A stretch of 21,490 nucleotides of DNA from CAZIPN01 sp964541225 (GTDB lineage Bacteria > Actinomycetota > Coriobacteriia > Anaerosomatales > JAAXUF01), in the NCBI GenBank assembly GCA_964541225.1, contig CAZIPN010000030.1, positions 1 through 21,490 on the forward strand. The letters are read 5' to 3'. A program made the position numbers and the translations under genes. This document shows positions 1-6,540 of this stretch, piece by piece; position 1 is the first letter of the stretch, and the number at the start of each line of letters is the position of its first letter. Under the pieces are notes generated by a model. That model was not told the origin of the DNA. It searched no databases and was given only the letters and a program-made list of their open reading frames with translations.

Positions 1-897
1 GTCCAGATACGTGCGGATCACGCTCGTCTCGGCGGATTGCGGTGGCATCTTCTCAAGCCTGCCGAGCTCCTTGAGCGCCTTCTCGGCGACACTCTCTGGC
101 ATGCCGGACTCGCGGATCTTGTCGGTGTATTCGTCGACCTCGGCCTGCACCTCGTCGTACTGCCCGAGTTCCTGCTGGATGGCCTTGAGCTGCTCGCGCA
201 GGAAGTACTCGCGCTGTGTCTTGGTCATCTGCTCTTTGACGCGGTTCTGAATTTTGGAGCCCAGTTCGAGGATCTCGAGTTCTTTCTTCAGAAACCGATT
301 CGCAAGCTCAAGACGTTCGTGGGAATCCAGCGCATCGAGAATCTGCTGCTTTTCCTCCACGCGAAGATTCAGGTGGAACGCCACGAAGTCGGCGAGCCGA
401 CCCGGCTGCTCCAGTGCGGAAGCCGCGAAGATGACTTCCTGCGGAATGGGCTTGCCCAGCTCGGCGGCTCGCTCGAAATCGCCGACAAGCGCGCGCATGA
501 GCGCCTGCGTCTCGACATCGGCGCTCTCGTCCTCCTCGATCAGCTCGACGCGAACGAGGAAGAAGGGGTCCGTCTGGATGTACTCGACAACCCGAAAGCG
601 CTGCTGCCCCTCGACAAGCGCCTTGGCGGTGCCGTCAGGGAGTTTGAGCTCCTGCATGATCGACGCCACGCAGCCGATCTCATGCAGATCCTCAGGGCCG
701 GGATCCTGCGTCTCCGGAGTGCGCTGCGTGGCGAGCGCCACAAGATGGCCCTCTCGCATCGCCTCTTCGAGCGCCTTGATCGACCGTTCCCTGCCGACAA
801 AGAGCGGCACCACAAGATCGGGGAACAGGATGAGATCGCGCAAGGGAATCAGAGGAAGCACATCGGGAATCGGTGGTTTATCGCTGGCTCGTGACAT
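1..897 (-). CDS. lon: ATP-dependent protease Lon, N-terminal part (runs off the window)
   Basis: Translation of the complement gives 299 codons without a stop up to the window edge. They begin MSRASDKPPIPDVLPLIPLR, followed by LVVPLFVGRERSIKALEEAM and then KALVEGQQRFRV. This is the Lon N-terminal substrate-binding (LAN) domain, about residues 10-205. The helical linker follows, with the conserved KTQREYFLREQLKAIQQELG stretch near residues 230-250. The AAA+ module and the Ser/Lys protease domain would lie outside the window. Lon degrades misfolded and regulatory proteins in the cytoplasm. Two in-frame ATGs are possible, at 906 and 897. A complement AAAGGA lies 3 nt before the first and 12 nt before the second, so the first three residues (MER) are uncertain; I chose 897. 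The gene is divergent from the gene at 947 with under 50 bp between them, so their promoters must overlap. A weak complement -10 (GATTAT, 936-931) fits. No heat-shock operator (CIRCE) was seen. Confidence 0.95.
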   Translation of the reverse strand, partial: MSRASDKPPIPDVLPLIPLRDLILFPDLVVPLFVGRERSIKALEEAMREGHLVALATQRTPETQDPGPEDLHEIGCVASIMQELKLPDGTAKALVEGQQRFRVVEYIQTDPFFLVRVELIEEDESADVETQALMRALVGDFERAAELGKPIPQEVIFAASALEQPGRLADFVAFHLNLRVEEKQQILDALDSHERLELANRFLKKELEILELGSKIQNRVKEQMTKTQREYFLREQLKAIQQELGQYDEVQAEVDEYTDKIRESGMPESVAEKALKELGRLEKMPPQSAETSVIRTYLD

Positions 898-926
898 CCG
901 CTCCATACGTCCTTTCGCAGGCTTCA

Positions 927-946
927 TGCGATAATCATTCTGCCCT
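927..946 (+). promoter_or_regulatory. Extended -10 promoter for the gene at 947, probably leaderless or near-leaderless
   Basis: TGCGATAAT at 927-935 is an extended -10 (TGn + GATAAT). Only 11 nt separate it from the ATG at 947, and no purine-rich Shine-Dalgarno fits in that space. A start 6-11 nt after the -10 would give a leader of at most about 5 nt, or none. No clear -35 box is visible near 907-912, as expected for an extended -10. The divergent lon promoter must share this roughly 40-bp gap. Confidence 0.5.
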
Positions 947-3157
947 ATGGCACGTGCTGATACACGTCAAGACTCGCCGCCGAGTGCGGCGCCATCACAG
1001 TCCGGAGCGCCCGTGATCCAACTCTCCAGCGCAATTCCAAGGCGCGGCGTTCGCGTCGTGGCAGCCGCTGTGGTGCTGTTGTTTCTCGCTGTTCTCGCAC
1101 GCCAGGCTCCCGCGCTGCCATCATCCGACAAGCGGCCGATAGCAGTATCCCTGGCGTCGAGCGCGACTGCCGTTCCACTCGGCGGAACCTTCGGTTTCAC
1201 CGGAACGGTGCACGTACCTGCGGCAACCTCATACGTTCAAGCGAGACTGCAAGTGCACCTGCCTAGCGGCAGACTCGTCTTTCAACGCACCCAGTACGAA
1301 CCCACTCCGAAGGAAGGCGTGCACACCTACTCCTTCTCACGCCCTCTTGAGGGACTCGGCCTGCAATCTGGCTCCTACCCCGTCACCTTCTCGCTGCAGT
1401 CAGTCGTGGACGGCAGCGACGTGACAACCGAAGTCACCACTATGCTGCGAGTCTACGACCCGAAGCAAACCCCAGTTCCCGTCGTCCTGCTGGCCAAGAT
1501 CCACACGCGCCCGCAGTCCACCCCCGAGGGCCGCTTCATTATCGATCCTGCTTCGTCATCCGCGACACGCGCCCGCGATGAGATCGATCGCATTGCGGCG
1601 ATGGTTCTAGCGGATCCGTCGGCGAAGGTGTCGCTTTCTATAGCCCCTATCACGCTCGCGGAATGGCGGCGCATGGCGGGCAGCGGCTACACACTGACAA
1701 GCGGGACTGTCGTGCCCGCGAACAACCCGGTTCCCGTGTCCTATGGCGCAGCACTGGCGCACCTGCAGCAGGCTCTGTCGACAGGGCGCCTTGAACTTCT
1801 GACGATGGGCAACGCCGATCCCAATCTTGCGGACCTGGATGCAAACAAACTAGACGGTGATGTCGGCGCACAGTACGACGAAGGACTCTCCGCGTGCTAC
1901 GCAAGCATCGAGACCACCCCGTCTTCCGGAACGGCGCCAGCGGGAGGTTGCGTACCCCGTGCGGTGCAAGGCGCCGTCCTCTCTCGAGGCGTGACGTACA
2001 CGTTCGCGGATAGCCAGCCAACTCGCATCGGCAAGCGGACTGCCGCCACGGGCGTCTACCCTGCTGCCGACTCCTCCCTCACGGTAATTGTGGTCGACAG
2101 CAAAGCCAGCAAGGATCTGGACTCTGGAGACGCCTCGGCAACCATCACGCGCGCTTTCGATCGACTGGGAGGGGCAAAGACAAAGCAACCAGTCGCCTTG
2201 AGGATCGACCTCACGGATTCGACGAGCGACGCAACTGCCACCGTGGGCCTCGCGCTCGCGGCGGTGGAGTCAACTCCATGGATGACGCTGATCCTGGGCA
2301 AGGAGGCCCGCGCGCCGAGAAGCGCGCGCAAGGTGAGTTTCGTTCCGTCGCCGACAAGACACGCCCCGGCCAACTTCTGGTCTACGGTTCGCTCGGCGCG
2401 CGTTCGGGCGATCGGCCTGATAGCAGCGCTGTCGTCGAGTGATGATCAAGCCTCCTCCGCTCAAGCGAATTCCCTGACCGCCGAGTCGAGCGCGTGGGCC
2501 GACCCCTCGGCAACATGGGCGCAGGCAGCAACAGGTCTGTCGTTTGCAAGGGCGGCACTGCGCACTGCCGAAGACGTGTTTGGTGCCATCCAGATCAGCG
2601 CCGAGCAGATCACGTTCGCGGGCGCGACCGGCAATGTGCCTGTCAACGTCCGGAACAACTCCAAGAAGACGCTTACGGTGGTGCTGCAATCCAAGGCATA
2701 CGGTGGAGTGCGCATCGCAGGCAGTCAGCTGACCACGATGACCCTACCGCCCCGAGAGACGTTCGTTCAGATCCCTGTCGACATGCGATCGGTGCTGCAC
2801 GGACAAATAGCCATCCAGGTTATGGCCGGGAGCGTGGTCGTGGCCAAGCAGACCGTGACCGTGCGCCGGTCCTACTTGGATCGCCTCGCGTTCATCGGCG
2901 GCATCATCTTGGTGCTGGGTGGGATGCTCGGGTGGATCGTGCTTCGCGTCCGAACCTCTCCTGACATCGACGATGATGGCCCCGACGGCTCGCGATCCAG
3001 ACGCACTCGAAATCAACCCGCGAATCATGGTCGCCATCAGAAACCACGACGAGATTCCGGCGGCCACGACGACCTGCCAATCCCCAATGACGACGAGGTG
3101 CCCGCGCGCTACACTGAGTCGCATCCCGCGCATCCCATCGATTCGGACAAATCATGA
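947..3157 (+). CDS. DUF6049-like membrane-anchored extracytoplasmic protein
   Basis: This is a 736-residue protein. It has a short polar N-terminus, an uncleaved signal/anchor helix at about residues 35-52, and an extracytoplasmic region of about 590 residues. A C-terminal membrane helix spans about 646-666, followed by a 70-residue cytoplasmic tail rich in Arg, His and Asp. Residues about 60-170 look like a beta-sandwich. The segment around PVVLLAKIHTRPQSTPEGRF and the following SLSIAPITLAEWRRM recall the actinobacterial DUF6049 family (helix-ectodomain-helix, usually 700-800 aa). That match is from memory of the family pattern. DUF6049 genes I know sit next to murJ, which is not the case here. 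About residues 545-640 form a second beta-rich domain before the membrane. No catalytic motif is evident, so no enzymatic function is claimed. The stop overlaps the next start by four bases (ATGA), which implies co-translation. Confidence 0.75.
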   Translation: MARADTRQDSPPSAAPSQSGAPVIQLSSAIPRRGVRVVAAAVVLLFLAVLARQAPALPSSDKRPIAVSLASSATAVPLGGTFGFTGTVHVPAATSYVQARLQVHLPSGRLVFQRTQYEPTPKEGVHTYSFSRPLEGLGLQSGSYPVTFSLQSVVDGSDVTTEVTTMLRVYDPKQTPVPVVLLAKIHTRPQSTPEGRFIIDPASSSATRARDEIDRIAAMVLADPSAKVSLSIAPITLAEWRRMAGSGYTLTSGTVVPANNPVPVSYGAALAHLQQALSTGRLELLTMGNADPNLADLDANKLDGDVGAQYDEGLSACYASIETTPSSGTAPAGGCVPRAVQGAVLSRGVTYTFADSQPTRIGKRTAATGVYPAADSSLTVIVVDSKASKDLDSGDASATITRAFDRLGGAKTKQPVALRIDLTDSTSDATATVGLALAAVESTPWMTLILGKEARAPRSARKVSFVPSPTRHAPANFWSTVRSARVRAIGLIAALSSSDDQASSAQANSLTAESSAWADPSATWAQAATGLSFARAALRTAEDVFGAIQISAEQITFAGATGNVPVNVRNNSKKTLTVVLQSKAYGGVRIAGSQLTTMTLPPRETFVQIPVDMRSVLHGQIAIQVMAGSVVVAKQTVTVRRSYLDRLAFIGGIILVLGGMLGWIVLRVRTSPDIDDDGPDGSRSRRTRNQPANHGRHQKPRRDSGGHDDLPIPNDDEVPARYTESHPAHPIDSDKS

Positions 3158-3528
3158 GAAGAATTGTCAAGATCGTTGTAGTGGTCGCGCTTGTCGCGCT
3201 CTTCGCTAACGATGGAGGGCGATTGGGTCGTGCGGTGGCCCACTTGCGAACCTCCACCTCGGATGTGCTCAACGCAACCACGGAGTCCGCAAGCGGGGCC
3301 ACGCAGCAGCAAGTGGTCAACGAACTGTCCGCCCAGGCTTCGGCGCGACACATCCGCATCACACAGCGCACAGTCACAGTCGGCATGATTCATATTTGGA
3401 CCGAAGAAGATGTCCCTGGAACGTGGGTGATTGGTCCTGTGATTGCCCTGCAACACGGGGCCGCATTCGCACAAGCGTGGACCGTCCCAATCGTTATTCA
3501 CTACGACGCGTCAGCCGGAAGAACATGA
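3154..3528 (+). CDS. Small single-pass membrane or secreted protein, unrecognised
   Basis: This is a 124-residue protein whose ATG overlaps the stop of the preceding envelope gene (ATGA, 3154-3157), so the pair is probably translationally coupled and works in the same place. The N-terminus (MRRIVKIVVVVALVALFAND) has two arginines, a lysine and a hydrophobic helix at about residues 5-18, with no lipobox cysteine. The rest is a helical, Ser/Thr/Gln-rich stretch (about 30-65) followed by a beta-rich C-terminal half (about 68-120). One short N-terminal helix followed by a helical and then a beta-rich part is the general plan of TadE-like or pseudopilin-type proteins, but I see no diagnostic motif. 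I leave the function open. The length is typical of a complete small protein. Confidence 0.7.
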   Translation: MRRIVKIVVVVALVALFANDGGRLGRAVAHLRTSTSDVLNATTESASGATQQQVVNELSAQASARHIRITQRTVTVGMIHIWTEEDVPGTWVIGPVIALQHGAAFAQAWTVPIVIHYDASAGRT

Positions 3529-3589
3529 GAGTATGTGAGTTGGAAGCGCGCGTCGGCAAAGCCCATCCACATTTCCGAACGGACCAATC

Positions 3590-4756
3590 ATGAGCGCCGT
3601 GGTAGTACTGGACACGAATGTTCTTCTCGCCGACCCCACGGCGATACTGTCCTTCCCTCGGGCAGACGTCGTGATCCCTGAGACCGTTCTCGGCGAACTC
3701 GACAAGCTCAAGACCGCTCGCGTCGATCCCGACCTCAGGTTTCGTGGTCGAGAGGTTTCCCGAATCCTGTTCGATCTCTCTGAGGAAGGCTCACTGGTCG
3801 ACGGAGTCGAGTTGCCTGATGGCGGCATGCTCAAAGTTGCGCCGTTTGAACCCGACGCCTCACTGCCCCCGGGCATGCAGACCCGCAACGCCGACGACAG
3901 AATCCTGGCTTCTGTGTACCAGATGCGGGACGCCTACGGTCCGGATGCCGACGTGTCCCTCATCACGAACGACCTGAACATGCTTCTCAAGGCGCAGACG
4001 CTCGGCATTGCTGTGCAGCGATATGGCGACGGTGTCGAAGGCGGATTCGCACGTCGCTATCTCATCCGACCTTTTCAGCGCTATCGGATCCCGCTTGCGA
4101 TTCTTGCCGTGGCTATCGCTGTGTTCGTGGCCATGATCTGGATAGCCGTCTACCTGCAGCCCAAGGCCACAACCAGTACGATCACAACAGCACCGCCCGA
4201 GTTCAAGAACGTTCTCACGACCGCTCAACAATCGGCATTCGACGCTTTGTCCGCATTGTCGACGCTTCAGAACCATCCTCAGGATCCTGAGTCACTGCGA
4301 ACACTGGCAACGTTTTACTACGATCAATACGCCGCCCTCTCGCAGATCGACCCTGCGACAGCACTGAGCGCGGCCCAATTGGCGATACGGTATTCCGACC
4401 GGTACCTCGCGGTGGCGCCGCAGGACAACGACGCGCGAGTCGATGACGCGGTGCTCTATTTCTACACCGGGCAGACTGACAAGGCGATTCAGCTTGTGAG
4501 CGCTGTCCTGAAGAAGGACAAGCATCACGTCAAAGGCAACTACAACCTCGGCGTCTTTCTGTGGCAGAGCCCACGGCGTGACTACGCTGGCGCTGCGGCC
4601 CAATTCAAGATGGTCATGGCGTTGACCCAGAACGATCCGCATCAGCAGACCATCTATCAGAACGCGGCGGGTTCCCTCGCCGAAGTCAAGAAGGAAGCAG
4701 CGGCAGCGGGTAGACCCATCGAGACGACGGGTACGCCGCAGACAGGAGCATCATAG
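3590..4756 (+). CDS. PIN-domain nuclease fused through a membrane helix to TPR repeats
   Basis: This is a 388-residue protein. Residues 3-145 are a PIN domain: VVLDTNVLLADP (D8), ETVLGELDKLK (E36), NADDRILA (D102/D103) and LITNDLNMLLKAQTLGI (D128). The full acidic set for metal-dependent RNA cleavage is therefore present. The closest pattern I know is the PIN half of PIN-PhoH proteins (YlaK type), but no PhoH ATPase follows. Instead there is a basic stretch (RRYLIRPFQRYR, 155-166), a membrane helix (about 168-188), a Thr-rich linker, and an alpha-helical region (about 205-370) with two or three TPR-like units (for example TALSAAQLAIRYSDRYLAVA). The positive-inside rule places the PIN domain in the cytoplasm and the TPRs outside. 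The ATG has only a weak upstream CGGA. The stop overlaps the trxB start by one base (TAGTG), so expression is linked to the thioredoxin genes. The target RNA and TPR partner are unknown. Confidence 0.85.
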   Translation: MSAVVVLDTNVLLADPTAILSFPRADVVIPETVLGELDKLKTARVDPDLRFRGREVSRILFDLSEEGSLVDGVELPDGGMLKVAPFEPDASLPPGMQTRNADDRILASVYQMRDAYGPDADVSLITNDLNMLLKAQTLGIAVQRYGDGVEGGFARRYLIRPFQRYRIPLAILAVAIAVFVAMIWIAVYLQPKATTSTITTAPPEFKNVLTTAQQSAFDALSALSTLQNHPQDPESLRTLATFYYDQYAALSQIDPATALSAAQLAIRYSDRYLAVAPQDNDARVDDAVLYFYTGQTDKAIQLVSAVLKKDKHHVKGNYNLGVFLWQSPRRDYAGAAAQFKMVMALTQNDPHQQTIYQNAAGSLAEVKKEAAAAGRPIETTGTPQTGAS

Positions 4757-5700
4757 TGGACCGACAGCATGTTGACGTAGCAGTCGTAGGCGGAGGTCCG
4801 GCGGGTCTTGCGGCCTCGCTGTATGCGGCCAGGGGCCGGGCGAATACCGTCGTGTTCGAAAGTGGATTGCCCGGCGGTCAGATCGTGACAACCGACTGGG
4901 TTGAGAACTATCCGGGGTTTCCTGGCGGCATCAACGGCGCTGAACTCGGCGAACTCATGACCAAGCAGGCCGAGGAGCACGGCGCAATCATCCGCACATT
5001 CTCGCCGGTGAGCTCGATCACCCCGTCTGACGGACGCTTCTTCGTCAAGAGCGAAGACGAAGAATTCGAGGCCGAAGCCGTGATCTTGGCGACCGGCGCG
5101 GTGCCTCGCAAGCTCAACATACCCGGAGAAGCAGAGTTCACCGGTCGAGGTGTGTCGTGGTGCGCGACATGCGACGCGCCTCTGTACAAGGGCAAGCGGG
5201 TGGCGGTGATCGGCGGCGGCGACGCGGCGGTCGAAGAGGCGACATTCCTGACCAAGTTCGCTTCCGAAGTCCACCTCATCCATCGTCGCAATGAGTACCG
5301 TGCGACCAAGTGCTTGCAGGAGAGATGCCGCGCGAATCCCAAGATCGATGAGCACCTCTCCCGGGTACCGAAGGAGATCGTCGGTGCCGACGGCAAGGTA
5401 GCTGGAATCCGACTCACATCCACCGACGGCGCACCTGAGGAGTACCTCGAACTTGACGGTGTGTTCATCTTCGTCGGAGTCCACCCCGTCAGTGAATTGG
5501 CGCAGGGGCTACTCGACTTGACTCAGACCGGGTACATCAAGATCGACCATGACGGACACACGAACGTTCCGGGGCTCTATGCTGCGGGTGACGTGACCAA
5601 CTCCGAACTCAAGCAAGTGGTGACAGCGGCGGCCAAGGGTGCCTCGGCAGCATTCGAAGCACTGCGCTACCTCGACGAAAAGGCAACTCACGCGAGCTGA
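4756..5700 (+). CDS. trxB: Thioredoxin reductase (NADPH, FAD)
   Basis: This is a 314-residue flavoprotein, the usual length for low-molecular-weight TrxB. In order it shows the FAD dinucleotide fold VGGGPAGLAASLYAAR (11-26) and the second FAD motif ILATGAVPR (110-118). The redox-active disulfide CATC follows at C136/C139, then the NADPH fold VIGGGDAAVEEA (151-162) with HRRNEYRA (176-183). The C-terminal FAD motif is GLYAAGDVTN. The HRRxxxR-type basic patch favours NADPH over other donors. It reduces thioredoxin using NADPH. The start is GTG at 4756, overlapping the stop of the PIN-TPR gene (TAGTG), with GGAG at 4744-4747 eight bases upstream. trxA follows after 26 bp, so the pair forms a complete thioredoxin system. 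Confidence 0.97.
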   Translation: MDRQHVDVAVVGGGPAGLAASLYAARGRANTVVFESGLPGGQIVTTDWVENYPGFPGGINGAELGELMTKQAEEHGAIIRTFSPVSSITPSDGRFFVKSEDEEFEAEAVILATGAVPRKLNIPGEAEFTGRGVSWCATCDAPLYKGKRVAVIGGGDAAVEEATFLTKFASEVHLIHRRNEYRATKCLQERCRANPKIDEHLSRVPKEIVGADGKVAGIRLTSTDGAPEEYLELDGVFIFVGVHPVSELAQGLLDLTQTGYIKIDHDGHTNVPGLYAAGDVTNSELKQVVTAAAKGASAAFEALRYLDEKATHAS

Positions 5701-5726
5701 CTTCTCGCGTCGAAGGGAGAACTTCA

Positions 5727-6050
5727 ATGGCCGATCTCACTCAAGTAACTGATGCCAATTTCGACTCAACTGTTGCGGCAAGCTCGAAGCCAGTCTTCTT
5801 GGACTTCTGGGCACCGTGGTGCGGACCGTGTCGAATGATGGAGCCGGTTCTCGAGGAACTTGCCGAGGAGAACTCGGGGATCACCGTCGGCAAGCTCAAC
5901 GTCGACGAGAACCCGGAAGTCGCGACGCGATTCGACATCCTGTCGATCCCAACGCTTCTGGTGTTCGTGAACGGCCAGGTTGCCAAGAAGATCGTTGGCG
6001 CCATGCCCAAGAAGAGGCTGGTCGAAGAGGTCGGCACGTGGCTCGACTGA
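5727..6050 (+). CDS. trxA: Thioredoxin
   Basis: This is a 107-residue protein, the normal length for thioredoxin. It has the active site WCGPC (W31, C32, C35), the buried acid in FLDFWAP (D26), and the cis-proline in SIPTLLVF (P75). It is a cytoplasmic disulfide reductase recycled by the TrxB encoded just upstream. The ATG is preceded by GGGAG at 5715-5719 with a seven-base spacer. Nothing is missing. It appears to be the last gene of the rightward unit that includes the PIN-TPR gene and trxB. Confidence 0.98.
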   Translation: MADLTQVTDANFDSTVAASSKPVFLDFWAPWCGPCRMMEPVLEELAEENSGITVGKLNVDENPEVATRFDILSIPTLLVFVNGQVAKKIVGAMPKKRLVEEVGTWLD

Positions 6051-6063
6051 AGAGCACAGCTCT
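6051..6063 (+). terminator. Weak hairpin just after trxA, possible terminator
   Basis: AGAGC-ACA-GCTCT starts directly after the trxA stop and forms a perfect five-pair stem with a three-base loop. Only a short T-rich stretch (TCTTTT, 6071-6076) follows eight to thirteen bases later, so intrinsic termination would be weak. The next promoter begins at about 6075. Confidence 0.3.
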
Positions 6064-6074
6064 AGCGCCATCTT

Positions 6075-6103
6075 TTGCCCCAATACCCAGTTGGTGCTAC
6101 TGT
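6075..6103 (+). promoter_or_regulatory. Putative promoter of the small gene at 6146
   Basis: A -35-like TTGCCC lies at 6075-6080, a spacer of 17 follows, and a -10-like TACTGT lies at 6098-6103. Each box alone is a mediocre match. The arrangement gains weight because the nikR promoter has the same layout: a TTG-type -35, and a -10 beginning at the fifth base of the first GTGYTAC half-site. Confidence 0.5.
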
Positions 6104-6120
6104 TTCTAGACTCGTGTTAC
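6094..6120 (+). promoter_or_regulatory. Putative NikR operator A (direct repeat GTGCTAC-N13-GTGTTAC)
   Basis: GTGCTAC at 6094-6100 and GTGTTAC at 6114-6120 are in the same orientation, 20 bp start to start. The 27-bp element agrees at 20 positions with the one in front of nikR (6491-6517), including TTTCT in the spacer, while the flanks do not match. It covers the predicted -10 and start region, as expected for a repressor. From memory, a Geobacter NikR has been described with a GTGTTAC-N13/14-spaced operator; I could not check this. Confidence 0.7.
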
Positions 6121-6145
6121 TGATCGCAAGGAAAGAGGCTCCCCC

Positions 6146-6394
6146 ATGTGCGAACACGGCGTGAACGTTGGACAGCTCAAGCTCGCGATCGGTCAGTCTG
6201 ACGATGCGATCGCAGTTGTCCAGCAGTGGCTCGAGCAACTCCATCATCTTGCCGACCACGGCAAGCGTGCGGACGTGAGCGCCGCACTTGCCCAAGCGGG
6301 CGTCCTTCTTGGCGAGGCCCGCGGGAAACTCGACGCCGCGATCAACGATCTCGAGGGCACACCTCAAGACACCACGACGGTTGAACTGATCTAG
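6146..6394 (+). CDS. Small helical protein, predicted NikR-regulon member of unknown function
   Basis: This is an 82-residue protein that I do not recognise. The ATG at 6146 has AGAGG at 6134-6138 with a seven-base spacer, preceded by a further AAGGA. The sequence predicts two amphipathic helices (about 8-36 and 42-70) and a polar tail, so a helical hairpin or small bundle. There is no signal peptide or membrane helix, so it is probably cytoplasmic. Potential metal ligands are C2 and H4 (MCEHG) and H33, H34 and H38 (LHHLADHG). Once the initiator Met is removed, Cys would be the N-terminal residue. It stands alone between trxA and nikR with its own promoter, on which the same 27-bp direct repeat as at nikR is superimposed. 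I infer nickel-dependent control. A role as nickel buffer, chaperone or importer accessory is speculation. It is not CsoR/RcnR-like by motif. Confidence 0.75.
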   Translation: MCEHGVNVGQLKLAIGQSDDAIAVVQQWLEQLHHLADHGKRADVSAALAQAGVLLGEARGKLDAAINDLEGTPQDTTTVELI

Positions 6395-6404
6395 CCGCCT
6401 GCCA

Positions 6405-6433
6405 CGAGGAGCTGCGTGCGTCACAGCCCCTCG
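6405..6433 (+). terminator. Strong GC-rich hairpin after the small gene
   Basis: CGAGGAGCTG (6405-6414) can pair with CAGCCCCTCG (6424-6433): nine of ten pairs, one A-C mismatch, nine-base loop. It lies 11 bp after the stop at 6394 and before the nikR promoter. There is no T-run after it, so it would be a tail-less or factor-dependent terminator. It would separate the small gene from nikR. Confidence 0.45.
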
Positions 6434-6472
6434 GGTTCATAGCGCACTCACCAGATCACGCTCGTTTCGCCC

Positions 6473-6500
6473 TTGACGGGAGAGACGGGCGTGTTACGCT
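6473..6500 (+). promoter_or_regulatory. Promoter of the nikR-nikMNQO operon
   Basis: TTGACG (6473-6478) is a good -35. A spacer of 16 leads to TACGCT (6495-6500), which fits a TAnnnT -10. The -10 overlaps the first half-site of the 27-bp direct repeat. Transcription would begin near 6507, about 34 nt before the GTG of nikR. Confidence 0.6.
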
Positions 6501-6517
6501 TTCTGGGTTCGTGCTAC
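6491..6517 (+). promoter_or_regulatory. Putative NikR operator B (direct repeat GTGTTAC-N13-GTGCTAC)
   Basis: GTGTTAC at 6491-6497 and GTGCTAC at 6511-6517 form a same-orientation repeat with a 13-bp spacer. The spacer contains TTTCT at the same offset as in operator A. It covers the -10 and the likely transcription start, which points to autorepression of nikR and the importer when nickel is replete. No other paired GTGYTAC element was noticed in the window; a lone GTGCTAC at about 1894 is inside a coding region. Confidence 0.7.
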
Positions 6518-6540
6518 CACTTCTTCATGCGGGAGGCGTT

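Noticed and set aside
37..894. Long plus-strand open frame (285 codons) opposite lon
   Set aside because: It is the antisense shadow of lon, whose complement frame encodes an unmistakable LAN domain. The plus-strand frame has no recognisable domain and no SD.
1893..1899. Single GTGCTAC match to the NikR half-site
   Set aside because: Isolated within a coding region, no second half-site at 20 bp, and not near a start.
6511..6540. Upstream GTG as start of nikR (ten extra residues)
   Set aside because: The GTG is part of the operator half-site GTGCTAC, has no SD, and adds residues not seen in the family. The GTG at 6541 has GGGAGG upstream.
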